Source: Nitzschia sp. pyKryTriq1
Lineage: Eukaryota; Bacillariophyta; Bacillariophyceae; Bacillariales; Bacillariaceae
DNA: 64,000 nucleotides
Direction of reading: 5' to 3'
Assembly (NCBI GenBank): GCA_956465555.1
Contig: OY101119.1
Coordinates: 3,210,629 to 3,274,628, forward strand
The notes under the pieces are model-generated. The model was given only the letters and a program-made list of their open reading frames with translations. It made no database searches and was not told where the DNA came from. This document shows, piece after piece, positions 1 to 9,758 of the stretch (position 1 is its first letter; every line of letters begins with the position of its first letter). The position numbers were made by a program, and so were the translations under genes.

Positions 1-261
1 TCCGCTTTGAGACTACAAGGAGTGACTAGTCGAATCTGTGGCTTGTCGGCCAATGATATTGAACAAGAGTTTTTCGATGCCGGTGCCGACTCGTTCATGT
101 TCAAACCATTTCCATGCGACGAAAAGTCCATGACCAAGGCCCTTTGGAAGATTCTCTACGAAGATGATTCGCGGTCAGGTTTCCGCGTGGCGGCAAACAA
201 CAACAGCAATAGCAACAACACTAAAAGTTCCGCCGATGCGGCTGTGGGGCGAGAACGATAA
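1..261 (+). CDS. C-terminal end of a response-regulator receiver domain protein (partial)
   Basis: The frame is open from the first base, so the 5' part lies outside the window. The 86 visible residues hold the second half of a CheY-like receiver: a beta-4 strand ending ICGLSAND (the hydroxyl-residue site before the next helix), then EFFDAGADSFMFKPFPC, where the Lys-Pro pair is the invariant Lys of beta-5, then a last helix ending ALWKILYED. A Ser/Asn-rich tail of about 30 residues follows. By family knowledge the domain accepts a phosphate from a histidine kinase on an Asp that is outside the window. In diatoms such C-terminal receivers usually belong to hybrid histidine kinases, but a stand-alone regulator is possible. 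Confidence 0.8.
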   Translation, partial: SALRLQGVTSRICGLSANDIEQEFFDAGADSFMFKPFPCDEKSMTKALWKILYEDDSRSGFRVAANNNSNSNNTKSSADAAVGRER

Positions 262-1357
262 TACCATACAACAACGAGGCGAGCAGGAAACGTGACGACC
301 CGGAATGTAGTACTGTAGATACGTTGCTAGCTAGGATGCTACTACCAACAACAATCCCCTGGTTGCCGAGGATCATCTCATTCCAGTTGTAGTCCATATT
401 CATATCTACTACTAGTACTAGTAGCTAGCTAGCAACTGATCGAGGCCGGTCTACCGGCGGCGATTCATTCTACCGGTTCTCCTACCTAGTAGTACGGGTG
501 GGTCGATGGTGGAGTAGTAGCCTTGTTGTTTGTACTGCTTAGAATCAGTCTAGCCTACTCGACTCTTCATTCTTTGATCCACTCTAGTACGAGATCCTCA
601 AGATTCTCCTCGTTCTCTTCGGATCCTATTCGTGCTTGGAGGCCTTCGTTGGCAGCGGAGCGAGGAAGAAGAATCATCGGTTTTGTCATCATCGTCATCG
701 TCGACCTGGCCGCGCTGGAAACGTATCATCCGGTACCGGTACCGGATGATCATTCCAAACCGAAAAAGCAGCACCGCCACATCAACTTCACCCTGGCAGG
801 AAGAAAGAACACCAACGGACGGAGTCGTCAGAACACTCACCATTCATTCTTTGAACAATATTCCTCATGTTCTGACAAAATATCCCCAATTACACAAGTA
901 CCAGTACTGTACTCTCCTTGATGCTGTCTGACAAGCGAATTTCGCTTAGCAGCTACGTCTCCACTTTTTAATTCAAAGACGTCATTTACGCGTAGTTGAC
1001 AGTTGCTCTCTCTTGCATGCGAACAACATTGCCGGTACTACTAGCTGTTCGTTCTTCGCCATCATCATACTGCCAGGTAGAGTACTTGTAGTACTATTTT
1101 GGCGACTACGAGAACAGCAAACTTCGCGCTTGGTTGACATGCAATGCTGCTGGTACGCAGACGAGAAATTTAGATAGAGTATTTTACGCAGACGACTTTA
1201 TTAGACATACAATTAATCAGACTCGTTGCGCAGACGAGATTTTTAGCTGCATGCGAAATTTCGCTCCAATGCTTCGGCCATCACGGATTCCCACCATGAC
1301 GACCACCCATTACTGTTATTATCATCATCAAACTCGTACCTACCCTATTGCCATACA
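262..1357. other. Intergenic region without a supported gene
   Basis: Short overlapping frames occur on both strands but none has a recognisable domain or plausible composition. Visible structure: a 26-bp perfect palindrome around 725-750 built on CCGGTACCGGTACCGG, several CTAGTACTAG-type palindromes around 405-430, and the word CGCAGACGA repeated between about 1155 and 1235. Confidence 0.5.
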
Positions 1358-1714
1358 ATGAAGAAGAATCATGGCGGAAAGCGCAATGGCTCAGGTCGTC
1401 CGACCAAAGCAGCAACTCACGGGACACGCCCAGCAAGGGGGCTGCAGCCCATTCATAATTTCTTCGTAGCTCCCGCCTCAAGTACAAGTAATAACACAAC
1501 AAGTATTGCTACGAACACTATGGGCAATGCACCATCTGATGAACAAGTAGAGCCTTTCACCGAGGCGGAGGAGGAGAGAGGCGAGCGGCTTGCCGGGTCT
1601 CTCTCAGAAGACGAGGATGACGGTGAAGATGAAGTGATCCAAGACTTCATGTGTCGCTTCGCCGCCGTAGAAAAATGTACCATGTCCTACGATGCAACCA
1701 CATCGCGGCGATGA
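1358..1714 (+). CDS. Small basic/acidic protein, transposable-element-like N-terminal segment
   Basis: 118 residues. The N-terminus is basic with a GGKRNGSGRPTK segment, an AT-hook-like Gly-Arg-Pro core of the kind often seen at the start of DNA-transposon proteins. The middle is Ser/Thr/Asn-rich and the C-terminal third is acidic (SEDEDDGEDEV). No catalytic domain follows, and the frame stops about 200 bp before a long inverted repeat. I read it as the surviving 5' end of a mobile-element gene, but it could be a small host gene. The family is not recognised. The ATG is the first in a frame with coding-like composition. Confidence 0.35.
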   Translation: MKKNHGGKRNGSGRPTKAATHGTRPARGLQPIHNFFVAPASSTSNNTTSIATNTMGNAPSDEQVEPFTEAEEERGERLAGSLSEDEDDGEDEVIQDFMCRFAAVEKCTMSYDATTSRR

Positions 1715-1924
1715 GGATGATGATCATTTTCTTCGTAGAATTTCCGCGCGTGCTATCGCGTGAAAGATTTCTTTTTCGAGTGGTGCTATCGCGAGAAATG
1801 GGCGTCGCCGGCAAGAATTTCAATAGGTTATGAAGCCTACAGAATTTTTTTCCCGCGCTCACGCGCGGAAATCAAGTTGCCGTCCAGCAGCACGGAATTT
1901 TCGCCTCGCGCTTCGTTCGTGCCT

Positions 1925-2489
1925 TTAAGGCGTCGTACCAAAAATTCGTGCGGGGAGCTCGATTTTTTTATTCGGAGTAGTCAGCCGTGTACGACCCGGT
2001 ACTCGTCCTACACGACTCGATCGCCATTTCAATAGGAAACTGGCCAACTTTGGCGAGCTACTTAGATGACCTTCCGAGTCTCATTTCATAGAAAGTCAGA
2101 TAGTCGACTTTTTTGTTATAGTGTCACGCCACTAAGAATCATAGTGAAGGTATGGTTTCCGCATCCTCAACGGAAACTACATAGCTAACTCTGAAAAATT
2201 GATAGATTTCTAGCTCTTTTCAGAGTTAGCATTCTACAGCAACCCCTATGTGCGGAAACTCTACTGTCCCATCGAAGTTAGTGTCCGAACGTTACTCCGA
2301 AGAGGTTTCCTATGTGAAAGTTTGGCGAAAAAGCTTCAATCATCGTCCTCCAGTGCCATTCTATCAAATCTTGCCATCTCCTTGAAATGGCGATCGAGTC
2401 GTGTAGGACGAGTACCGGGTCGCACACGGCTGACTACTCCGAATAAAAAAATCGAGCTCCCCGCACGAATTTTTGGTACGAGGCCTTAA
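1925..2489. repeat. Long inverted repeat (about 105-bp arms), foldback/MITE-like
   Basis: The left arm (about 1925-2032) reappears as its reverse complement at about 2382-2489. The inner 99 bp (1934-2032 against 2382-2480) differ at one position by eye: GTGTACGAC versus GTGTGCGAC in the arm sense. The spacer is about 350 bp with no convincing gene. The outer ends share TTAAGGC. This looks like a non-autonomous foldback element or two inverted copies of one repeat. No clear target-site duplication was seen. Confidence 0.75.
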
Positions 2490-2750
2490 TCGAAAATGCT
2501 GTGCAGTATTCGGTGAATTCTTTTGATACTCGACTCTCTTTATGACGCAATTTCGGACTTTCTTATTCTTGCTTGAACAGCGAAAGGCGAAAGCATCCAC
2601 CGAATACTACATCCCTAATTACTTGCAAGAATGAGAAACGAACACTTATGAGACGTCTTCCTCAAACGCCACTACGGGAGCCCTGGGCATAATACTCTCT
2701 TGACTTCTTCGCTCCCCATCATCAGCAACCACCAACTCGCACGTTCATCG

Positions 2751-3596
2751 ATGATGACGATGATGATGCACGATTCTTCATTCAGCAAGTTTTTCACGCA
2801 CGATTTTCGATCATGCATGATGATCATGTCACAAAACAATGCAAAAACAAAAATAATATTGCTCTGTACTACCGCTGTCTCAACAACAATGCTCGTCATG
2901 AATCCTATTGATGAAGAGTTCGACAACAAGTTATTCACCTCAACGATCTTAAGGAGCGCAAAGAAGATCGTTACTATCTCGCCTCGGGCGGGGAAACTAA
3001 GCCTACGAAGAAAGAAGCAGCAAGAACCATGCAAAGAGACTGACGCCCCGCGCGTTTCTCGATCTTTGCCACATCTTGGATCTGCTCCATCTCTGGGGCA
3101 AAACTTCACTCTTCGTGTTCCTCGTAACCAACCGAATGCGCGTTGGGGCCAAGGAACTTCTTCTTCTTCTCCTCGCAACAAACAAAATGCGAGGTGGGGC
3201 CGCGGCACTACTGCTCCTAGCCGAGAAGCTTCTTCGTCTTGTTTCACCGCTGCAAGAATGCTGTTAGGAGCCAAGACCCCAAGTACTAATCGTACTAACT
3301 CAAAGAAGACAGAGAGACTTTCGGCCTTCAAGAGAGAAATGATTTTGGACAATCGATCTTCTTTCGACGATCTACTCGAAAAGATGCGTCGGCGAGAGCA
3401 GCAACAAGGGCGGGAACATGGTGCTACTGCTGCAATGAGTACAGCCAGTAGTGACGAGGAATGTTCCGATTTATTCGACCTCCTCTCGAATGAACTTGAC
3501 AAGCTCCAAGGAAAACCTCTTGGTACTGCTTCTGACATCATGAGGCCAACGGGAAACAGGGCGTCCATGACAAGGACTGTATCTTCTAATTTTTAG
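2751..3596 (+). CDS. Member 1 of an undescribed small protein family (conserved SxMTRTVSS C-terminus)
   Basis: 281 residues from the first in-frame ATG; a later ATG near 2829 (MSQNNAKTKIILLCTT) would give a protein starting with a short hydrophobic stretch that might be a weak signal sequence. The middle is low-complexity and basic. The C-terminal 120 residues are shared with the genes at 6014 and 8628: a helix-like segment KREMILDNRSSFDDLLEKM, a Ser/acidic patch SSDEECSDLFDLLSNELD, GKPLG, and a terminal RASMTRTVSSNF. The RxSMxR and RTVSS pattern resembles a basophilic kinase site, which is inference only. No known domain was recognised. A 298-codon open frame on the opposite strand is read as a shadow. 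Confidence 0.65.
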   Translation: MMTMMMHDSSFSKFFTHDFRSCMMIMSQNNAKTKIILLCTTAVSTTMLVMNPIDEEFDNKLFTSTILRSAKKIVTISPRAGKLSLRRKKQQEPCKETDAPRVSRSLPHLGSAPSLGQNFTLRVPRNQPNARWGQGTSSSSPRNKQNARWGRGTTAPSREASSSCFTAARMLLGAKTPSTNRTNSKKTERLSAFKREMILDNRSSFDDLLEKMRRREQQQGREHGATAAMSTASSDEECSDLFDLLSNELDKLQGKPLGTASDIMRPTGNRASMTRTVSSNF

Positions 3597-3848
3597 AGAG
3601 CCAGGGCTCTGCATCCTCGTTGTCGCCGTGGCTCTTCTTCCGCTTTTCACAATACATAACTATACTCTACTAATATATTAAATCAAAAAATAGAATACAA
3701 ACTACATTCTTCTTCACTTATAGGACGAGATGCAGTCGACGAGGACCAGCATGTCTTTCCATAGAACTACTGTCAAATAGTCATGGATACTACGGTGAAG
3801 GACTCGGCGAGCGAAACAGCAGCACCCGGCGGATAGTAGTACTACTAG

Positions 3849-4085
3849 TAGTTATAGAGCAACGACGTCCTCCCCAACTGATGTTTTGCTGTCACGATCA
3901 TGGCGGTAGTGTGGAACTGCCGTAACATGATCATCCATCCCATAAATCAACCTCTTCATTTGCTAGTTATAGAGGAGCAACGACGTCCTCGTCCCCAACT
4001 GATGCTGTGCTGTCACGATCATGGTGGTAGTGTGGAACTGCCGTAACATGATCATCCATCCCATAAATCAACCTCGTCATTTGCT
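3849..4085. repeat. Direct tandem duplication, about 115-122 bp x 2
   Basis: Copy 1 (3849-3963) and copy 2 (3964-4085) both start TAGTTATAGAG and end CATTTGC. They differ by a few substitutions and small insertions, such as an extra GAG near the start and CGT in the middle. Each contains CACGATCATGG and TAACATGATCATCC, partly palindromic words. No coding potential was seen. The region 3597-4660 around it holds no supported gene. Confidence 0.85.
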
Positions 4086-4672
4086 GATTACGTTCTCAGA
4101 ATGGCCGCCGGACTATCATCGCGGAGGCTCTTCGCACGCTTGTAGCTACAGTATGTAGTACGGCATCGTCCTCGTCGTTTCGCCCTCTCGGACTTTCTAA
4201 AATGAAATCACGTAATAAAGAAAAGGAACGAACGAACGAAAGAAGCTGATGCTCCAATACCGTTCCGGTATTAGACGACGAGTAGTTTCCAGTCCGAATC
4301 ATCATCGGGTTACCTGCCGATTGGTGTAAGCGATGAGCTTCGTCCAGCAGCGCAAATACAGTAACCAGGTTAATACGCACTTTCGGACTTTCTTCTTCGA
4401 ACATCCACATCATGATTTATTGACGACGAAGATTATGACGACAAGCAGCCTCCCTGCTGGTACTCGTAAGAAGTTACTGTACTGTATCGAATAAATATCT
4501 AGTTTATGACTGCGCTCTGAATATTCGCGTACTCACCCTGGCGGTCTAGGACACCCCGCGGGCTGAGAGCAGTTGGGCGTGAACCCGGAAAATTGTTTGT
4601 ATGTAGTGTGTTGAGATCAGGCTGGAAGGTTGTAAAGTGGAGTTGATAGTCGAGGATGGGGAAATAGGGACG

Positions 4673-5033
4673 CTATGTCCCGGAAGCAGGGTCAGGCCAT
4701 GGAGGTGGGCGTATTGGCACGTCCAACGCCGGTGTGGATGTGGTGCGAGGTTCGTGGTTGAAATAGTTAGTTATGATCGTGGAGGGGCATTGGATTTGAT
4801 GGATAAAGGTATCTTCTTTGTCGTTGCACAGGGGACATTCGGGGGTGACTTTGTCGTCGTAAAGGTTTTTTGTTGACTGGGTCGGCAAAAGATGGGATAG
4901 ATGTTTTGTTATCCAGAGCTTGAGGTTTGGGTTGCGTGCTATAACGCGGGGGAGGATATGTTCGTTGATCAGAGAATACTGTAGAGGAGAGAGGTTGTGC
5001 GTGTCTTGTAGGTGATTTCGGATTTCGGTTGGG
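4673..5033 (-). pseudogene. Retroelement remnant with reverse-transcriptase-type zinc-binding motif
   Basis: On the minus strand one frame runs about 120 residues through two conserved stretches: ITYKT-like upstream sequence read as HLQDTHNLSPLQYSLINEHI, then CPLCNDKEDTFIHQIQC. The latter fits the Cx2C...HxxxC finger that follows the reverse transcriptase domain in many non-LTR elements (zf-RVT type). It ends with a stop at 4673. Upstream the sense continues in another frame, so at least one frameshift has occurred. There is no reverse transcriptase core in the window, so this is a fragment. Assignment to a named clade is not possible. Confidence 0.55.
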
Positions 5034-5541
5034 TACCGCGTCGGAAACGGTCAAATCGACTTTTGCCGTGAACGAGACTGAATGGACGAATTTCTTCGCG
5101 GTTTCTTCGCCCATGGTGGTGTCTTGGTTTTCCGATGCTTCCGAGATGGAAGGAAGAGAGTTTGGATCACCCTCATCGTTGGGAGAAAGTTTGGAGAGGT
5201 TGGCCATTGTCGGGAAACGGCTACGGTGTTGGGGCTGGTAAGGTACTTGCTATAAATTTAGCTTTCGGTTTCGCGCGTATGCTGGGCTCTACTGAACAGG
5301 TAGTTAGTATGCACAACGAAAAATCTCGGATAAACTGCAACATGTCCTCTCGCTCCGACCGTCTATGTAAGAAGCTAATGTTCCAGTAAGGTTCCGTTTA
5401 CCCTAATTAAAATTGCTGTGCGGTATTCGGTCATATTTTTGAAACGTAATTAATTGCTGTGTTATCCTATTACCGTACACACGAGTTCGCCGGCATGCTA
5501 TTTGTAGTAGCGCCTATCATCGCAATCGCCACCACAACGGT

Positions 5542-5910
5542 TTGGTCAAGACAACGTTTTTACGCAAAATAATCACAAAAAGAAAAAAGCCGCATCTACA
5601 AAAACAAAAATTATATTGCTCTGTTACCGTTAATATCCCAACAACATCAATCCCCATGAATCATCATCAAATGCCATCCCTTGACAATAAATGCCTAGAA
5701 TCCATCGGTGAGGACGACAGCAGGACGACGACGAACGTGAGGAGCCCAAACAACAACAAGAAGAACAACAAGAAGATCGCCATCCTCACTAGTACTACTT
5801 TGGCTCGACTGAACAGCAGCAGCAGCAAGAACAAACCAAGCCAAATTTTCTCAATCTTCGCCAAATCTTGGATCAGCGCCAGCGCTGGGGTATGCTGGCA
5901 CCGCCCGTAA
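5542..5910 (+). pseudogene. 5' part of family member 2, in a shifted frame
   Basis: This 122-codon frame aligns at DNA level with the 5' part of member 1 (shared words around AAAACAAAAAT and ATTGCTCTGT) but leaves the family frame near 5820. In the family frame, homology (LGSAP, RNQQNA, matching LGSAP and RNQPNA of member 1) runs open from 5813 straight into the 6014 reading frame but lacks an ATG. Either a one-base slip has broken this paralogue or a short unrecognised intron joins the two frames. The TGA at 5810-5812 closes the family frame upstream. Confidence 0.5.
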
Positions 5911-6013
5911 CCAACAGAATGCGTCTTGGTTTCCCCTGTCGGGTGGTGCAAGAAGACAAGATGCTTCGTCTCCTTCTTTCGCCGCTGCAAAGAAGAGGGG
6001 GCTATTCGGAGCG

Positions 6014-6424
6014 ATGATGATGACCCAAAGGACTAATCGTACTGGTACTACTACTACAAACTCAGCAAAGAAGAACACCGAGAGACTTTCCGCCTTTAAG
6101 AGAGAACTGATTTTGGATAATCGCACTTCTTTCCAGAGTCAACTCGAAAAGATTCGTCAGAAAGGGCGAGAAGGTTGTTCTACAGGTGCTGCTGCTGCTG
6201 GTGGTGGTGGTGCTGACGCCACTAATCATAGTGACGCCAGTAGTAGTAGTAGTAGTAGTGACGAGGAATGTTCCGAATTATTCCGCCTGGCCCTCTCGAA
6301 TGAACTTGATATGCTCCAACAAGGAAAACCTCTTGGTGATACTGCCTCTGGTGGTGACAACTTGTTGTTGGGGCCAACGAAAAAGAGGGCGTCCATGACA
6401 AGGACTGTATCTTCAATCTTTTAG
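6014..6424 (+). CDS. Member 2 of the small protein family (C-terminal part)
   Basis: 136 residues from the first ATG in the family frame. They align end to end with the C-terminal half of member 1: NRTG...NSAKKNTERLSAF, KRELILDNRTSFQSQLEKI, a Ser run, SSDEECSELFRLALSNELD, GKPLGDT, and a terminal RASMTRTVSSIF. Differences are mostly homopolymer inserts (Ala/Gly and Ser runs). The conserved blocks under variable linkers suggest that the C-terminal half was under protein-level selection. Whether the full gene is still intact depends on the frame change described for 5542-5910. The function is unknown. Confidence 0.6.
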   Translation: MMMTQRTNRTGTTTTNSAKKNTERLSAFKRELILDNRTSFQSQLEKIRQKGREGCSTGAAAAGGGGADATNHSDASSSSSSSDEECSELFRLALSNELDMLQQGKPLGDTASGGDNLLLGPTKKRASMTRTVSSIF

Positions 6425-6617
6425 TAGTATGTAGTAGTGCTACGCGACTACTTGTCGTGACATTGGAATCATCATCATCATCATCATCATCATTGATATA
6501 AATTTAAAATCCAATACAAACTACTATACGGCGGCAGCATTCCACTCATCCTCGTCTAGTCTAGTAGTATAGTATAGTATATAATAGAAAGTATTACTAG
6601 ACTGTACTACTAGTATA

Positions 6618-7277
6618 TTACTTGCTCAAATGCTGGTGCGACTCGGAATACTTTCCCAATACGTATAGCAAGGCAAACATGTAGACGAAAATACTGTTGG
6701 GATTCTTCCAGGGTGTCATGTAAACGAGGACGAGCTTCCAGTCCCAAGCCTGTTGTTGTTTCTTGTCCTCGTCCTCGAGCAGCAGCATGACTTTCTTCTT
6801 CTTGTTGTTCTTGGTTTGTAGTTGTTGGGGGACGTTGTTGTTGTTGTTGTTTGTAGTAGTCTTTGTCTTTTGTGCTTCGAGCACGCATAACGCCCTGTCA
6901 TTATTTTGGCCAACAATAAATCGTCGTCGTCGTCCTCCGCCGCCGCCGCCGCGAGAATCACCTCTTGTACCTGTCGTCAGCATCAGAACACCATGATTAT
7001 TATTATTATTATTGTTATTATTATTACGCGGCGACGGACGATGATGCTGAAAGGCGGCGGCCATCACCACTGGCCCGACGATCCTCGCTTGTGATCCACT
7101 AGAAGTAGTAGTAGTAGTAGTAGAGCAGCAGAACACCATTAATAGCGCAGCAGCAGCAGCAGCAGCAGCGAGGCGGAATAACAAGGCGGTAGTACTAATA
7201 TTAGTACCATGAGAGATCCTTTGGTACTTGTTGTTGTTGCTGTTGTTGTTGTTGTAGTAATTATTGTACGGCATCAT
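6618..7277 (-). CDS. Protein with plastid-like presequence and C-terminal membrane segment, unknown function
   Basis: 219 residues from the first ATG of the Met-Met pair at 7277 (an upstream in-frame Met would add 23 Ile/Val-rich residues and is less likely). After an Asn/Tyr-rich start comes a hydrophobic Ala/Leu stretch (LLFRLAAAAAAAALLMVFCC), a Thr run, then GPVVMAAAFQHH. The Ala-Ala-Phe fits the diatom ASAFAP-type cleavage motif, where a Phe after signal-peptide cleavage directs import into the complex plastid. The middle is Asn- and Gly-rich. The conserved-looking end reads WDWKLVLVYMTPWKNPNSIF, then a probable membrane helix VYMFALLYVLG. The family is not recognised. Plastid location is inferred from the presequence only. 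Confidence 0.55.
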   Translation of the reverse strand: MMPYNNYYNNNNSNNNKYQRISHGTNISTTALLFRLAAAAAAAALLMVFCCSTTTTTTSSGSQARIVGPVVMAAAFQHHRPSPRNNNNNNNNNNHGVLMLTTGTRGDSRGGGGGGRRRRFIVGQNNDRALCVLEAQKTKTTTNNNNNNVPQQLQTKNNKKKKVMLLLEDEDKKQQQAWDWKLVLVYMTPWKNPNSIFVYMFALLYVLGKYSESHQHLSK

Positions 7278-7941
7278 GATGATGATGACGATGACGATGA
7301 CGATGACGATACTGATATAATATGAGATGTGAGATATGTGGAACAAAAAACAGAATCAGCCAATACGGCAAAACAGAGAGTCAGTCGCTTCAACCACTTC
7401 AAACAACAACAACCGTACCGATACCGACCGTACCTAAGAGTATCAGAGGGAAGCATCAAAAGCAAGCGAGGATGGGGTGGATCGCATGGCGCCGCGCGGA
7501 TACGTATTATCCGACGTACAGAAACAGTCCCACATGAAAATCCAATCGAACGAGTCTGCGATGCAATCGGAAAGCTATGTTGGAAGCGACGTAAGAGCAC
7601 GAGAACATGAGGCAGAATCCTCATTGGAGTCGAATCAGATCACGGGGATAGAACGAATATGGTCATAGTAGTCGTAGAATGGGAGAACGGGCAGGCACGC
7701 GCGTTTCACAATGACTTCGGGAGCATCCCGAATGACAGCAGCTCAGAAGAGCACACAATCTGGAATATTCACATCCGGAACACGTAACGAGAAACACACC
7801 TTTGTAAGCCCCCCAATAATACGCCACCACGAGCGAGAATAATATAATTATTATTTATTCGGCGGGTGCGCCGTGCCGCACAGCGCTACCAGTAGGGACC
7901 TACTACATACCTCTATTAGTAGTAGTTACTATCTGTAGGAA

Positions 7942-8280
7942 ACCGACGGATCAGCGTGGGTCCGTAAGTTGGGCATACAGGTGTTATCTGCATGGTTTGA
8001 CCTGTGGGAAATTCGGAACAAGGAACGCCACGGGAAAGACGTGGCGGAACAAAAACTCAAGCGGCGGGACTTTCTGACATCACAGCTCGAAGAACTATAC
8101 AGCTATCGTGATCACATTATGCCAGCAGATCGCCATATATACCCACATGCTACAGCGGAAGAACATGTTACACATCGCCCGAACCTTGATGGCCTGGAAG
8201 ATTGGATCGAACTTTGGAGACCAGCGATCCGCGACAGTGATTGCATTGCCAACCTGATTATTACAAACCTGATATCTTAG
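7942..8280 (+). pseudogene. C-terminal fragment of a retroelement polyprotein
   Basis: The frame is open from about 7942 and includes FDLWEIRNKERHGKD, RRDFLTSQLEELYSYRDHI, HVTHRP and WIELWRPAI. From memory this W..RN..RHG...R...L..LY pattern with a closing W...P.I block is a recurrent 3' end of reverse-transcriptase-like genes in diatom genomes, downstream of the zinc-binding part seen at 4673-5033. No reverse transcriptase motifs precede it, so it is a truncated remnant ending close to the scaffold gap. Family assignment is moderate and function is presumably lost. Confidence 0.5.
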
Positions 8281-8399
8281 GAAATCAGTGTATCTCGCTC
8301 CTACCATGAGTAGGCGCCCGGGCCGGGTCGAGACTCTAGTAGCCTCGGTCGGTTATAAATAGACTTCAATTTTTTTTAATCTGTAGTAGTACCGGTACA

Positions 8400-8599
8400 N
8401 NNNNNNNNNNNNNNNNNNNNNNNNNNNNNNNNNNNNNNNNNNNNNNNNNNNNNNNNNNNNNNNNNNNNNNNNNNNNNNNNNNNNNNNNNNNNNNNNNNNN
8501 NNNNNNNNNNNNNNNNNNNNNNNNNNNNNNNNNNNNNNNNNNNNNNNNNNNNNNNNNNNNNNNNNNNNNNNNNNNNNNNNNNNNNNNNNNNNNNNNNNN
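8400..8599. other. Assembly gap (200 N)
   Basis: Exactly 200 unknown bases, a typical scaffolding placeholder. The true length and content are unknown. The 5' end of the next gene could lie in it. Confidence 0.99.
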
Positions 8600-8627
8600 C
8601 GCCACCACCATCATCATCGTGATCACC

Positions 8628-9323
8628 ATGATGTGTGAGCAGCAGAATATGAGAAACATGACCATACTACTATTCAACGAAGAAGACGAAGGAAGAAGAA
8701 TGGGCGATGGTGGTGACGGTGGTGGTGATACTCAGCCTCCTCGTCGGTCCCGGTCTGCTCCAACAACAATCGGCATTAGCAATTTCTCGCTATCCCCTTC
8801 TCCTCAGACCAAACCACCAGCACCAAGAAGTCAAGAAGGAGACCACAACCACGCGATACTACCTTCGGTCTGTTCCTCCTCTTCTTCTCTGAGTATCAAA
8901 ACGAAAAGAGAACTTCTTCAATCGTTGCTTCTTCTTCCGGCTATCATTCCTCTTCGTCCTCAGCAGCACCAGCGACGACGCACCACCTCTCATGCTGGTA
9001 AGCGTAGTAGTGCTAGTAGTAGTAGTATTCCTGCTGCTGCTGCTGCTGCTGCTGCTACTAGCAGCAGTGGTAGTACTAGCACCAGCATGCTGCAGAGTAC
9101 TACTACTAGTAACATCAACTACGACCCGCAACTTCATTCGGACTACAAGAAAGAAATACTGTTGGATGACGGGGCATCTCTCTATAGCTTATTGGAACAA
9201 GCTCGAAAGGCACGGGAGGGGACTACAGAAGAACAAGAAGAAGAAGATTTGACTAGCCTTCTTGCCGCGGCCGACAGCGATCAGGAGGAAGAAGAAGAAG
9301 AAGAAGAATGTTTGGAATCATGA
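8628..9323 (+). CDS. Member 3 of the small protein family (divergent)
   Basis: 231 residues from the first in-frame ATG after the gap; an upstream exon may be missing. The relation to members 1 and 2 lies near the end: YKKEILLDDGASLYSLLEQA against KREMILDNRSSFDDLLEKM, followed by an acidic patch (EEQEEEDLTSLLAA). The terminal SxMTRTVSS block is absent and replaced by poly-Glu and CLES. A second frame starting at ATG 8707 would encode an excellent signal peptide (VVVILSLLVGPGLL, then SALA before ISRYP). If that is the real 5' exon, an intron must switch frames before about 9130. The function is unknown. Confidence 0.5.
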   Translation: MMCEQQNMRNMTILLFNEEDEGRRMGDGGDGGGDTQPPRRSRSAPTTIGISNFSLSPSPQTKPPAPRSQEGDHNHAILPSVCSSSSSLSIKTKRELLQSLLLLPAIIPLRPQQHQRRRTTSHAGKRSSASSSSIPAAAAAAAATSSSGSTSTSMLQSTTTSNINYDPQLHSDYKKEILLDDGASLYSLLEQARKAREGTTEEQEEEDLTSLLAAADSDQEEEEEEEECLES

Positions 9324-9758
9324 TGATCATCTTTCCAGAAATAGTATACTACTACTACTACTATCAAGGCAGGAGGACAGAGACAGAATAGAATACTAGA
9401 ATAGTAGAGTACAGCACTTTTATTTCGACGAGCGAATACATTAGCGCTACGTACTGATGATTCGGGACATACCAGGAAGACGAGTTCTCTACTGGTATTA
9501 CCACTAGCTAGTATAGCTAGGTTTCTTATCGGTGGCATGGGTACTATTTCAGCATGACCAGAATCAGGCAGCATCAGTCCAGTACTACTACTAGTAGTAG
9601 TCTACAGTGTATAGCACCCGCCGCAGTAAGAGACAGAGAGCTACTATTCTACTATAGTACTACAGTAGTAGGTGTAGCGTTGCTGCCAGGGTGTAAATTT
9701 TAAAATACAATGTTGTACGAATATATATACTTCTAGTACTACTACACGTAGTACATTA

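Noticed and set aside
2672-3568. 298-codon minus-strand frame antisense to family member 1
   Set aside because: It covers the same bases as the conserved plus-strand frame. The paralogue conservation follows the plus frame, so this is a shadow.
7274-7668. Several overlapping 60-116 codon frames on both strands
   Set aside because: They overlap one another, have low complexity and show no conserved motif.
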